A stretch of DNA of 64,000 bases from Acanthococcus lagerstroemiae (GCA_031841125.1 CM063106.1:15128001-15192000); one strand, 5' to 3'. Counted from the stretch's first letter, positions 11,801 to 23,783 are shown. The notes: generated by a model from the letters alone, not told the origin. Numbers and translations are program-made.

Positions 11801-13234
11801 CCTTAACTAAATTTATGGTGGTCAATTAGAATTTTCACATTTTCGAAATATTGTTAACTTTAAAGCTTAGTATCTCCAGGAAAAGTGAGATTTGCACCAT
11901 TGAATTTATTTATTACTCTTATTTTCATTATCTCTCGTGATCTATGAGTTTCTTTATCAAAATTGTTCCTTACTTAATCAGTGATCAGAAATGATGATCT
12001 ATACTTTTTCCTAGAGTGAGCGGTAGCCATTTTCGACAAGATCATCACCCAAAATTTTTTCGTCCACTGAAAAGAAATTCAGTTTGATGTGGAGAAGAGA
12101 GTATAGGGCAGCGCGTTCAAATAATACTTTGTACCCCTTTTTGCTCTCCTTATTGTTTTTGATTTTTTAATGCAAGTTCTTCAAAATAGTTTCTTCAAAG
12201 TATTTTCACCTATTACTACACATTTTCTTTCTGATGAAATGCAGGAAATCGTATTACATTACAGTTGTAACTTCCTTCAGATTTTTCTGAGGGGGAACTT
12301 GCGTTCTCTCACCCTTGAGTGGCAATCACTATCAAGTGATCAAATTTTCAACGTAGCAAAGCATGACAAGAGCCAAATTTTAAAAATCTACAAAAATTAC
12401 AAGAGAATGTCTATTATTTAACTGAATAGAAGTGGAAGTTTTCTAATCGCGTTTTTCCTTCTTTTTTTTTTTTTTTTTTTTTTTTTTTCCAAAGTCAATT
12501 TTCGAGATTTTTGAGGTTTTTACGACCTATATAATTTTAAAACCTATTTTTCGTCTCAATTCGAAATCTGAACTTGGAATTACAATATTGAACTTTTTTC
12601 ACCTTGAAAATGGCTTTTTAGTTGATCGAAAATGGAAGCTCAACAGATTTTACAAAATACCGATGCTTCCTAAAACTGCGACCCTTAACTCTATTATTTT
12701 TTAATTAACTTCTTAATTTAGGAGAAACAATACGAACTCTTCCGAATTACACAGTTGAAAGAAGATTGTGAAAGACAGTGGCGGATCTCGGGGGGGGGGG
12801 GGTTGAACACCTCCTTCGGGCCGAATAAGAAGAAAAAACATTGCGAATTTCGAGTTTTCTCATGTTTTTGAGTATCAGCAGCACTCTACAATCTACAATG
12901 TTTATTTTGAAACGATTTAATCACATTATGAAACTTGTCTTTAGAAATTATTTAAACTGACATCCATCTCGGTTTCTTAGGGAGCGGTGGTAGAAAAAGT
13001 CTTATTTTCAAAACCCCCTCCCTGGAAAATTTCTAAATCTGCCACTGGTGAAAGACCATTTTCGTAGTGAATTTTGAGCTGTTGTTTTTTGTTTTGAAAC
13101 TTTGTGTTCAAGTGAAGGCGTCCTAATTCATTATTGAAAAACAGAAGTGTTGTTCACATTTTCTCCAGAGGTGTGAGTATCCGTGATCAGATTTTAGAGT
13201 CTTGTTCGTAGCTTGATTGGAATCTGAATATCAA
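11801..13234. other. AT-rich sequence, no gene
   Basis: Contains a T run of about 26 near 12463-12488, a G run near 12790 and a stray unit of the 7.2-9.1 kb array. The short frame at 12170-12421 has no recognised motif. Confidence 0.45.
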
Positions 13235-16200
13235 CAATTATTTATTAATTACACCTTTGGACTTGAGTCCGCGGCGCAGGTAAGTCGCTACGTCACTGAG
13301 TCCGCCCAATTCCGGGAATAGGCTTCCACCGTCCTTTTCCATCTGCTTCTGTTAAGGGCAGTCCTGTGCCAGAGAATTCCAAATTTGTTGACGAGCTCAT
13401 CTCTCCAGCGAGTAGGTGGGCGCCTCCTCCCTCTTTTAAATTCCAATGGCGTCCATTCCTCTACAGTTTTGTTCCCCTTTTCCTTCCCCTTTGCTACTTG
13501 CTCCGGATACTCCAGTTTTAATCTTTTGATTGCCCAACCGATATCTATTGCTTTCGTTTTGTTTCTTATTGAACATACCCGTACCTTATCCTTTAGCTTT
13601 ATTCCTAGCACACTCCTTTAGCACCCTGTTTTGGGTTGTTCTTCGACCTTCAACTTGAGTTTTAGTTATAGCCCAGGTCTGTGCCCGATATGTTAGAGTT
13701 GGTATTACGCACTGGGTTGATAATTTGATTTTTGTTGTTGAATTGCACTTATTTTCTAGCATGTTCTTATTCGACCAAAAATGTATCCAAGCGTTAATTG
13801 TCCTAATAATGAGTTCTTCTTTCATTCTCTTGTCGAAAGCCAGGGTTTGGCCTAGATATTTATACTCTTCGGCAAACCCAGTGTTCTTCCCTATTTAAAG
13901 TCTTTCATTTCGTTTGACATTATTTTTGTTTTGGAGTAGTTTATCGTAAGGTGTATTCTTCTGCTTTCTACGCAGAGTTCCTTCGCCATGATTTTCAATT
14001 CCTCTAAACTGTCACCAGGGCAATGTCGTCAGCAAATAGAAGATTTTTCAGCCATTATGACCATTAATTTTGATTCGTTTATTCTCCCAGGGGAGTTTGC
14101 GAAAAACTCCTTCAAGCACATAGTTGAATCGATATGGGGATAATGGGCCACCATGTTTCACTCACTTGCCCAAAGTGAACTTTTCGCCCGCTTGGTCTTG
14201 ACATACTATGCTTTTAATTTTATGTAGAGATTTCTCAAAAATTGAATTATATTACTTTCCACTCCTTGGCTCTCAAACGCCTCCCATACACTTTCATTGC
14301 TAACAGAATCAAACGCTTCGTTAAAATCGATAAACATTATATTTATTTTCATTCTATATTCTCTTGCCTTGAAATCTGTCACTGGCCCCGTGAGAAGCTA
14401 GCTCCCAGGAACTGATTAAAGAGGGCTGACAAGAAAAGTGTGAGTGCTTCCGCAGCTGTTTTGAAAATGGAGTTTTCAATTTTATCGGGACCCGCAACTT
14501 TACTGCCTTTTAAAGAACTATAAATTTCTGATTACAAGAATTTAGGCAAGAATTTAGGTGACCCCCTTCCAGGTACCATGTTAGAATAGACAGGAACTTG
14601 TCTTCCCTCGGTGAGTTTGGTGACTTCAACAACGATTTGTAAAACACTGTAGCTTCCTTTATGATTCCCTCGCCCTCTTTCATAAATTTTATTATTATGA
14701 TTTTTAGATTTAATGAACGGAAGCAAGTACTCTCCTCGGAAAATTGCTTTCCTTGCCTTCTTGATTGACCAGCTCTCCTCGGAGATCGCTTTCATTTTTT
14801 CTTAATCGAATTTGGAAATGGCAGATCTCTCGCCTAATAACCTTGTTCAATTCAGCCAACTCAATTTGGTCTTTCTTACTGGTCTTGGCCTTACTGCTGA
14901 GTTTTGTTCTTCTTACGATCACTTTTAATTTTTTCGCCCCCTATCCAGCTTCGCTTTCAAGATACCATTAAAGTCATTTTCTCTATGTCTGGGAATAAAA
15001 TAAGCTCCTTACCCCACTCTGAATTGTTTTGTGAGTACTTTGGCTTATAACATTTGGTTATAATTCGCAGGGAGGTCCCATTCTGTGGTCCGAGGAAAAG
15101 CGCACATTATTAGGAATTTCATAGTTTGACACTTTTCTGGTGCCGTTAATCAAAAAGTAGTCAATTTCATTTTTTCTTTCGTGGTCTGGGGGCTCCATGT
15201 CCATTTCGTAATCAATATTTTTTCAAAAAGTGCGTTGATTTTCAAGTTATACTCCAACGCAAACTGCGCCAGCCTTTCGTCACTGGCACTGGACGAGGCC
15301 ATGCGAAATTTCCCAACATTTTTTGAGAGGGGTAGTTTCGTTCCGATTTTTGCGTTCCAATTCCCTGCCAAATAGTATAGCACTCCTTGGCTTCTTCCAG
15401 AATTTCCTCAACAAGCTTATAAACGTCGATTGTTTGCTCCTCGGGGACCACACTTGTTGGGGCATAGACCTGGATCATTGTTAAGACATTCTTTTTGTCC
15501 AGTTGCAGCGAAGAACTTCAATCCTTTCTGTAATTCCTGTAACCTTGACCATGTATTTGAACCAACGGTTGTTTATCATAAAACCCACTACAGAAGATCC
15601 AAAGTAGCAGAAATAATTACCGCTTTTCCTTTTGATTAAATTTTCACCTTCCCTTCTGATTTCGGACAGGCTCCCGATACCCAATTTTATTTTTTCCAAG
15701 GCTAATTCGAGTTCGTGTAATCTTCCCTCTCCTGCTAACCCTCGACAGTTGAAATAAAGAATTTTCAGATCAAAGTACTCTTTTGTTTTACTTTTTGTCC
15801 CTAATGTAGGCAAATACGTGTTATTTAACAATGGAACTATCCTTGTTTTCATTTCTATTTTTGGGGATCCTGTAGACGATGTAAAACACAGTCATTGGCC
15901 ACTACGGAGCCTGTTACCCAGATTGGGAGACTGAATATTAACAAATTCCCCCCCAAAATATGTATAGGAACTGGGGTGACGTGACTCAGAATGGGTGAAT
16001 GGATCAGCTGTAGGGAAGAACATGTATCTCGCTGAGGTACTCACAACTGATCTATTATGCCTAACCTGACCCATTTCACCCCAAGTGACGGTACTGAGCA
16101 TTTAGAAATTCCGTCTAATAAGCATCTTTTTGACCGGCCTCTCTTGTTTTCTTCTAGTACGTTTTCTCATCTCTTGAGTTGCCTCTTCCTGGCCGAGCAC

Positions 16201-16255
16201 TTCAAGGCATGGCCTCTTTGGCCCTTGCTTTCCTCTTCCATACACTGAACGGGAT
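13235..16255 (-). mobile_element. RTE-like LINE, near full length, degenerate (copy 1)
   Basis: Minus-strand non-LTR retrotransposon with endonuclease then reverse transcriptase, no RNase H. The endonuclease starts near 15840 with ILYFNCRGLAGEGRLHELE, followed by IQVYAPTSVVPEEQ, LAGNWNAKIG (for GDFNAKIG) and WTWSPQTTKEKMKLT. The RT catalytic motif LLFADDIALV lies near 14010-14045. The tail reads IKRLKLEYPEQVAKGKE, RGRRRPPTRWRDELV and TALNRSRWKRTVEAY (13288-13520). Many frameshifts and stops make it dead. The 3' end is AT-rich (AATTAATAAATAATTG in element sense), and the 5' untranslated part runs to about 16255. It is the only RTE copy in the same orientation as Dscam2. Confidence 0.9.
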
Positions 16256-16531
16256 TCGCCTACCTACGATCTACGGCACCGAAGAACGACTGGAAGTAGA
16301 ATGTATTCTCGGACAGAGATAGATACAGAGAACAAAGAACGACATAGAATAAGTGAGTACCATGTGTGCGTGTGAAATAAAACAAAAAAGTGCAGCAATT
16401 ACCTCGTGAAAGAAACGACGGATTCCATGTTAATAGATTAGAATTCTGCAGGTGTATGTGCCAAAAGCGTTGGAAAGATAAACACACGTATTGGGCTCTA
16501 AATTGCTGGTGTTTTGTATTTAGAGAGTTAC

Positions 16532-16819
16532 CTTTAACCTGTAGCTTTGAGGAGTACCTCACTTGGGCAGCGGGGTTGACCGCCACGCAAGTGTATTCAC
16601 CGGAGTGTGACGCCGTGAGGCTAGAAATGCTGAGCAAACTAGAATACGGGTCAAGAGCGGATATGTTGACTCCGAATTTTGCGGAAACGGGCGAACCGTC
16701 TTTAAGCCAACTAATTTCAAGGGGAGGATCGCCTCGACTTATGCCGCACACAACTCTCGTCCTAGAGCCCTCTTGTAAACCATCCGTCGGGAAATAAAAA
16801 GGCTCAATACTAGGAGGAA
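16532..16819 (-). CDS. Dscam2: Dscam2 alternative Ig7 exon, B type
   Basis: A 288-nt exon coding a whole Ig domain, phase 1 in and phase 1 out, acceptor ATTCCAG, donor GTAACT. It begins VPPSIEPFYFPTDGLQEG, then RTRVVC with the first cysteine, RGDPPLEISWLKDG with the core tryptophan, DPYSSLLSISSL, and HSGEYTC with the second cysteine, ending KLQVKG. The domain layout is the same as in the upstream Ig7 exon, but the sequences differ at most positions, as expected for an old exon duplication under selection. The GLQEG and GDPPL features match the fly Dscam2 10B type. It is the most 3' Dscam2 exon that I can find in the window. Confidence 0.93.
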
Positions 16820-16897
16820 CTGGAATTGTAACAAAAAATAAACGGAAATAAAATATAACGAAAAAATATAAAAAATATAAATCTAGCATTATGTTAC

Positions 16898-17182
16898 CGT
16901 TGACCATCAGATGTTGCATTATAATCTCTTCGGCGACCGGATTTCGTGCCACGCACGAGTAATTGCCGCTGTGTTGTGGGTTTACACTGTCAATCACCAG
17001 TATACTATTAAACTGGTCTACCTGTGTGATGGTGGAATGCAATTTAGACTTTAACGGGTGGCCATCTTTAGTCCACGTTATGGTTAGCGGTAGGTCGCCC
17101 TTTATGACTGTGCATGTGAGACTAGCCCTTTCGCCGACATTCAGCACTGTATGTGAGGCTATTGGGTTTAATTTAGGAGGTA
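16898..17182 (-). CDS. Dscam2: Dscam2 alternative Ig7 exon, A type
   Basis: A 285-nt exon coding a whole Ig domain in one piece, phase 1 in and phase 1 out, acceptor ATTTCAG, donor GTAACA. It begins VPPKLNPIASHTVLNVGE, has the first cysteine in ASLTC, KGDLPLTITWTKDG with the core tryptophan, and QFNSILVIDS then HSGNYSC with the second cysteine, ending HLMVNG. This is the Ig7 pattern (VPP start, GDLP before the tryptophan) and resembles the fly Dscam2 10A type. It lies only 78 nt before the second Ig7 exon, and both keep the same frame. I infer that it is used as an alternative to the next exon rather than together with it. Reading them as Ig7 followed by Ig8 is less likely, because Ig8 of Dscam starts VPPRW and has a different core. 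Confidence 0.93.
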
Positions 17183-17376
17183 CTGAAATGTATAGAAATA
17201 AAGTACACGTTATGTGATTACGGAAATCGTGGTCGCATGCAGTTTGCTTTTGAGTAACAGCGAAACGAAACAATTTACTTGTTGCAGTTTCGTATATCTA
17301 GACTAGTCAGGCTATAGCGAGTCGAAAAAACAGAACCGAGACGAGAGCTAGTCGTGCGCTTCAGTGATCTAGAGAT

Positions 17377-17637
17377 CTGTAGGTGAGAGTGATGCACCTC
17401 GGGATACTTTCCACTGAAATTTAATGTTCAGACTAAGTTTCGAGTCGATTCAATTGCGGTGGGCTCATAGCCACGCGTGTTTGTCACAGCTTGTCACGAT
17501 TTGCATTATATAACTTGAATGCAAAGGCCAGAAATGCATTTTTAGTTGACCGACTTTTCTGTCTGGAGGTACAATATCGATTTTGTACCTTTTGATATGC
17601 ATGGAAAATGAAATCAGAAAATTAATTTTGTATCATT
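17377..17637 (+). repeat. interspersed repeat, copy 1 of a pair
   Basis: About 260 bp, sharing ACCTCGGGAT, TCGAGTCGATTCA / TTGATTCGATTCA, ATAACTTGAATGCAAA / GTAACTCGAATGGAAA, AAATGCATTT and TTAATTTTGTATCATT / TTAATTATGAATCATT in the same order with 20140-20402. Direct orientation; distance about 2.76 kb. The two copies bracket both TTAA-flanked elements at 17.7-19.5 kb. Confidence 0.65.
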
Positions 17638-17702
17638 TAGGTATCATAAATGTACATTGTGTCGTACATGTAGTTCATGAAAAACAGAAAACACCGACTT
17701 AA

Positions 17703-18251
17703 TCCGTTAAGGGCCACGTTACCCCCCCCCCTCGGTAGATGACATTGTAAGTTCATAAACTGGTATATTTGCGCTATCTCGCGGAGGAAGTGTGATACGA
17801 AGAAATTGATAAAGTTGTTCCTTTTCACCGATAGAGTGCGATTCCATATTATAAAATAGTCACCCACCGGGGGGAGGGGTGACAGCCGTAGGCTTACGGG
17901 AGTCTCCGGAAGCGAAGTGCCTAACTTTAACCGAAAAGGGTTGGGAATACGATCTCGCTAAGCACGGCCGCGGCCTAGTGATTAAATTCTTGGCATGGAA
18001 AACGTAAAGAGCCCGGTTAACAAATTAAAAATTTTTTTCAGCAATGTTGTGGACTACGACAAAAAGGGCCCATAGGGCCACAAAAGGTCGAAAGGCTCGA
18101 GATGCATTTGCATCTCTGTACCCCCAGTCAGACCGTGTGTGGATCTGGCATACCAAGTTTCAACCATCCCTGTTTACTACAACCCCCGCTATGGCTCTTT
18201 TATATGAAACCTTAGACATGTCATTTCTTTGAATGCTACACACCTTGGCAC
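17703..18251. mobile_element. TTAA-flanked MITE-like element, copy A
   Basis: A 549-bp segment between TTAA (17699-17702) and TTAA (18252-18255). Near its left end lies CATAAACTGG, GATACGAAGAAATT and GTCACCCACCGGGGGG. Further right come TTTTTTTCAGCAATGTTGTG, ACCAAGTTTCAACCATCCC, TTTACTACAACCCCCGCT and TGGCACTTAA. The same blocks in the same order occur in 51045-54452, also between TTAA sites, with a LINE inserted. No transposase. TTAA flanks suggest piggyBac-type mobilisation (inference). Confidence 0.65.
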
Positions 18252-18293
18252 TTAACCTGTAAATCGCACGAAACAGTCGTTCGAATCCATTAA

Positions 18294-19486
18294 CCCTTTC
18301 ACTCTCAGCGGGACAATATGTCCCAAGAATTTCCAAAAATTCTGTTGAGAGCACTAACAAATATTTAAATCCGTTTAAACTGTCCCACGGAGAGTATTCG
18401 AGCTGATGAACAACCTCCCGAATTTACTTTCTTTTCCGCTGGAGCCCGCCGCAGAGTTGCTATCAGCCGTTGTATGTGTGGGTGGGCTGAGGTGTCTCTT
18501 ATTTTACAAGTTTTCGCCAATCGATTAGGTGCGCACTGAAATTTGTTCCAATGGACCTAGAAACTCGCCATAAGAAATTTGAGCTCAATCTGAAGTCATT
18601 AACCCGTGCCGCTTCGACCTTGAAGATATGTATAATACTGAGATTTTACAACCGAATATCTCGGAACATATCAACTTCAGGACCAAAATGCATATAACAT
18701 AAAATGTTTCTTGTTAAATTTCCTACAAAAAAAAATTAATTCAACTTTTCTCTAGAACGCATATTTACCGAAATAATCGCAAAAATGTGTAAAAGTTTCG
18801 AGCAACGTGTGGCTTTTGTTATTTTTTCTCTTCATAACCGATTTTTACTAGCTAAGTCGCAGTTATCTAAAAAATTTTCATTTCAGGACCAAAATGCAAA
18901 TGATATAAAATGTTTCTCGTTAAATTTCCTGTAAAAAAGATTCCATACAACTTTTCTTTAGAAAACATATTTATCGAGATAATCGAAAATGCGTGGAATT
19001 TGGGAAAAACATGTTTCTTTTAAAATTATTTTACGACTGAAAGATCTATTAATGTCGGGTAACGTACACTACAATTATAATCTCAGTCCCTGTTTGCCCC
19101 TCCCCCCGTGGCCACGCCCATGATAGTTTCTTGGGTACCTACTATAGAACAGACCTTGGATTAGGTATGTATATCAACAATAGTCAACAATTAGCGCATA
19201 AAATAGAACGTTGTGCTATTAAGGAACAGTCACGTGTTCTCAGAATTCAGGGTCAGTTCCAATGGGCAAATCATTGTTTCCTATTGTTGATTGTACATCA
19301 TCTCAAGTCAATCATACCAAGTCATCAACGGAATCTGAGAATTGTGGATGCACTGAACCCCCTGGGTTTAAGGGCTTAAATTAATTAATTCTAACAAGTT
19401 TTGTGTTCTTGGGGGCCTACTGTATGAACAAGTTTCACTATAAATTTGTTTATAAAAACATTTTCCCGTTCTTGGGAGTGAAAGGG
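18294..19486. mobile_element. piggyBac-like non-autonomous element
   Basis: A 1,193-bp segment flanked by TTAA (18290-18293 and 19487-19490). The inverted ends are CCCTTTCACTCTCA (left) and TGGGAGTGAAAGGG (right), 13 of 14 positions pairing. A TTAA target duplication with CCC-starting ends is the piggyBac signature. Inside, a segment with GGACCAAAATGCATATAA, AAAATGTTTCTTGTTAAATT and CATATTTACCGAAATAATCG (near 18680-18780) is repeated near 18893-18985. No transposase is recognised. It begins 38 bp after copy A of the other TTAA family. Confidence 0.75.
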
Positions 19487-20139
19487 TTAAACTACAATCT
19501 TCGTTTTTGACCACCAGTCACTGCAATGCACCCTCACGAGCGTATCATGGTATGGTTCCTTTAAGAATAAGAATATAATCAAAAAATACTTTTGATGAAT
19601 GCCTTAAACATCGGATCTCCCCCAAGGTACACGTTTTGTATCTGTCCCAAGGTACATGATATGGCTTTTTTTAATATCTATTTCAATAAACTTTGTAAAT
19701 GAGCAAATGAAAAAATTAACCTGAGTGTACTAGAGAATAAGTAACCCTCCCCCTCAATAGATGATAATAAAATTTATGATATTCTAATGCTCAAAATCAC
19801 TTGATACAAAATGACAAAATTTAAATTACAGCCGAAAGAAAGAAAGTTTTAAAATAAAACCTGAATAATAAATTGAATAATATTTTAAACGACATGTGTG
19901 TCATTGCTGAAAAACTTCTATTCAAATTTTGTGAGATTCTGACTACAGGAAAAGCTAATATCTGTAGTTCCCTCGAGATACAACCCTGTCCGAGTTGCAA
20001 CACTCTCCCCTACATGACGTGAAAGCACTACCGCATTATTGTTTTCCCGGACAGCTGAAGGAGTAGTTCAGAAATAAGTAATTGCTCTGTTACTACTGAG
20101 GCCATACGTGAGATTAATGTATTAAGACTAAATCAAAAT

Positions 20140-20402
20140 GATAAGGAGCGAGTGTTGAACCTCGGGATGCGTTCCATCAAAATTGAATTTTCAAACGAAT
20201 TTTTGATTCGATTCACTGGAAACCTACTAGGTACCTACCTGTATCTACGTGTCTTCATCATGATTAATTAAAATTTGAGTTTTGTAACTCGAATGGAAAT
20301 AATGTCAAAAATGCATTTCTAATTGACTAACTTTCTTGCCTTCACACACAGGAAGCAGAATTGGAATATCAGTTTTTTAAAATTAATTATGAATCATTGA
20401 CG
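20140..20402 (+). repeat. interspersed repeat, copy 2 of a pair
   Basis: Partner of 17377-17637, same orientation, with blocks ACCTCGGGATGCGTTCC, TGATTCGATTCACTGG, TTTGTAACTCGAATGGAA, TCAAAAATGCATTTCTAATT and TTAATTATGAATCATTGA. No termini or coding potential recognised. Confidence 0.65.
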
Positions 20403-20649
20403 TAGTACCTAATTACATCGATCATTAGGGTGATCCTTTTTCCAACTTTGATTTTAATTTGTTCCATGGTTTGAAAAAACTCTGCCAAGTTTGAGCCAAG
20501 TCGGAAAAGGCTAACTGGTGTCACAAAGGGAGAGAACTTCTTACGAAGATTAACATTGATTTTTAGAATTTGAAATTCTCAGATGATATGCGGAGCCTTT
20601 TCATATAAGCCCAACAGTAATTTTCTTTTTCAAATGGGGTTTAAATGTA

Positions 20650-21040
20650 TGTGAATCCATTCCAGAAGTTATTTCCCCTTCTCCGCAGCCTTTCAGGCTC
20701 CACGCAGGGTTAGTTTCCGGTTACTCCAACAAGATTTCCGAGTTCTTTACATCGATAGTACAATTTTCCTGGGTTGCTGTATTTATTTCAGAGGTTATTT
20801 CCCCCTTTCTTCGTCCCTCTATGCCCAACGGGGGGAGGGGAGCTAGTTTCAAGTTACTTCAATTAGTACCGGTTTTTAGGTCGCTAAATCTGTTTAGTGA
20901 GTCATGTCCCCCCTCTCCTTCACCTAGGAGACTCCACAGGTGGCTAATCTTCAACTACTACATTTCCCCGATTTTTGAGTTCGTGACGACGTTGGTAGTG
21001 TTTCTGAATTCCTGTATTCATTTTTTTTTTTATTGAATTC
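20650..21040. repeat. three diverged tandem units
   Basis: Units near 20655, 20785 and 20900 share the pattern GTTATTTCCCC...C-rich...GGCTCC/GG...CTAGTTTC / TTAGTTTCC...TTACTYCAA...ATTTCCGAGTTC-like text, period about 120 bp. No coding potential. Confidence 0.4.
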
Positions 21041-22863
21041 AGCGATCTCAAAAAACCTATAAATTGACTCGTGTCGCCTCGAATTTATCATTTTGAATAC
21101 CCGTCTTCCTCTTTTGAAGGCATCCTCTGGATCTATAATCCCATATTATGGCGTCATTTTATTTTACATTGAAGTTAAATGATCTGTCGAAAGACTAAAA
21201 CTGATAGTAAGAAATTTTAAGGCACTTCATGGTCGAGAAAAACGATTTTTCGTCAAGAAAATTCAAAACTCTATTTATTTTCTCCATAAGAAGAGAAGGA
21301 AGGTCATGGCATAGAGTTCCCTCATCTGATGGACCTGAAACATGACAGATTTTTTCAGTATTATTGGAACTGATTTAGGAGAGGAACTCCAGGAAATTCG
21401 AAGAAAGAACCTTTCAAGAGTAAATAAGTACCACTCTAAGGCTGAATTCTTAGGCTATAAATTCCTGAAAAAAATGAAAAGTCAAGGTCCGCTCTGAAAA
21501 ATTCCATCCTTCCCCTTTTCAGTCCGCCACCTACGAAAAATCTTGTCCCACTGTCGTTGATCGTTTACTTGAAACAACTTTGAGCCATTTAATACTTTTG
21601 GGCAGTTTGATAAGTTCGGGCTGGTAGTCATAATTAAACTGTTAATCAGTTTTAGGTGGTTTGCTAATCTTCTTCTCTGTTGTCATCTTGGTAAGTACTT
21701 CTCCTTGCATTCTGCTCATTTCTTCAAAGTTGATCTGTAATTTTTGTAAGTTTCCGGCTGTTCATCAGTTTTGGGCTCTTTGAAAGTTCTGGTAATCCTT
21801 AATTATTTTCGGATTCAGTCGTATTCAGGTATGTTTTATTTATATTGTTTTTAGTCCTTTCTAATGAATGGTGGTCAAGTTACAGGCTAGTCAAGTTTGG
21901 ATGAAAATAGAGATAGAGAAGAATTACAAATAATTGCTACAAAATATTTTTGGAAGTTGATGATCTTATAAGTACCCCCAACAAATCATTTCCTCACATA
22001 GCTTGTTTATTTTCTTAAGAATTTTTTTTAAATATGTATTTTAATTTTGAAAAGTGTCCAAGTTATGAGAAGAACGTCAACCCATAAATGGATAGTTCTA
22101 CTTAAGATTCTCCATAAAATTAGTTCCTTACATTTTTTTTTCGTTTCTGCCTCCCAGACCTCGTATATAAGAAGTGAGACGGGAGTCAAAAATAACTTTC
22201 CTCCACCTCATTATTAACCTAAGCCTTATGTGAAGAATAGTAGAATTTTCGACATTTTTTCCAGGGATACTAATTATTCTAACCCCTTGCTACACATTCC
22301 CGTTTACTTATCTCTAAAAATGTTTCCTCTCCCTCTACGTCCTCAATAGGTACCACTCATGTAAAAATGTGAATTTGCCGGATTGACAGACTACCTACTT
22401 CATCTGTGGAACTCATAAAGCTTGTATGAGTAAGAATGATGGAAATGGGGAGGTTTGAGGTCACCAAGTTCAATTTTTAATAGATTCCTTTTCATTTTTG
22501 TCGTCATACGACACACGCAGCCATAGAGAGTAGCAATGACTTCGTGAAGAACATCTTCCCTCGTCTCGGTGCTGTTTTTTGACACTGAGCTTAATTCTCA
22601 AGCTCATTTGCTTGCCCAGTATTTAGCTTCACTGTTAGAAGTAGTTATCTCCCAAGCAACCGCTGCGAAGTGATTTGTAGATACTACAGGTTTTACTCGC
22701 GTCTTCGTATATCAGTGACATAGGACTGGTCTATGAAACCATGTATCACTAATCGCGTCAAATTACTCTTCAGCGGAGATGTCGGAAATGCGTCAACTCA
22801 ATTTCTCATCTGTTTAGTACCTATAATTGGGTGATAGAAAAGAAATAATGAAAAGTATCATAC
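21041..22863. other. Dscam2 intron sequence
   Basis: AT-rich intron with no recognised element termini or exon. The frame at 22400-22585 has no motif. Confidence 0.5.
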
Positions 22864-23022
22864 CGATGACGAAGACTTCTCCGCTTCTTCTGGCACTTTG
22901 GCCTTGCTTATTTCTGGCTGAACAAGTGTACGTTCCCGAGTCAGTGGCCTTTTGAACTGGCTCGATGTACAAAACACCGTTCAGAATTTTCTGACGGAGA
23001 TCGATTGGTAATTCTCGCCTAT
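22864..23022 (-). CDS. Dscam2: Dscam2 exon: second half of Ig6
   Basis: A 159-nt exon, acceptor TTACAG, donor GTATGA. AT at its start completes an Asp codon, then RRELPIDLRQKILNGVLYI, the second Ig6 cysteine in DSGTYTCSARNKQGQSARR and the strand SGEVFVI. It ends with G, the first base of a Val codon. Both Ig7 exons downstream begin so that this G is completed to Val (G+TA or G+TT), so either can be joined in frame. The following intron is 5.7 kb and holds two TTAA-flanked elements. Confidence 0.95.
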
Positions 23023-23406
23023 CTGTAATGAAAATGAACTACGTGTATTAATCTGACCTCCAAAGTAATTGTCGATGCGTCCAACCGGTCACTTCTCGAT
23101 ATTCTGGTCAAATTTCATACAAAATTCGATATAGAAGTCGAGTTACTTGTCAACATCGACTTTGGATCGAATTGTGCATCAATTTGGATGGATTTGCGCA
23201 GCCACTTCGATTTAGAACTATAGCTAAAAGTCAATATCTGCATTGTAACTGGATTCTTGTATCGAATTCTGCATCAAACTCGACCACGATGTATTGGGAA
23301 AGTGATGGATGCTGAATGTAGACAAAAAAGTCGATTTTTGCATGGAATGTGTCTTAAGGGCCGATACTGAATAATTTACAAAAGTAAAAGATCGAGATGT
23401 CGTTAC

Positions 23407-23517
23407 CTTTTTCCCACGTTATTTGTTCAATGGGATAGCCAGATACTGGACATTTGAGCTTCAACACTTCACCGGCAACGGCTGTTATTTTCGGTATCGT
23501 TCTAATAAATGGAAGAC
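23407..23517 (-). CDS. Dscam2: Dscam2 exon: first half of Ig6
   Basis: A 111-nt exon, acceptor ATTTCAG, donor GTAACG. GT at its start completes Gly, giving GLPFIRTIPKITAVAGE. The first Ig6 cysteine is in LKCPVSGYPIEQ and the core tryptophan in ITWEK. It ends with one base of the next codon. Lengths and motif order match Ig6 of arthropod Dscam proteins. Confidence 0.95.
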
Positions 23518-23783
23518 CTGAAATGAATGTTCAGGTCAAGAAATCATGCTTAGCACATTTAATAAGTAGAATAATTCGCAAACACTAATCGATTTGTATT
23601 TTGATTACCATTGTGATGAACTTAACGGAAACGATTTCATGTCAATGAAACACGTATTATAAAGCTTCGAAAAATTCTCTGTCAGGAGGTATATCTAAGC
23701 TACTTGGTTTCCTAAAAACGTTCTTCCATCTACTTTACACATAAATGATTAGTGCCAACGAAGTCATTTATCATGATAGGTAC

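Noticed and set aside
16532..17182. Reading the last two Dscam exons as consecutive Ig7 and Ig8
   Set aside because: Both have Ig7 hallmarks; Dscam Ig8 normally begins VPPRW with a different core. Kept as the main alternative for testing.
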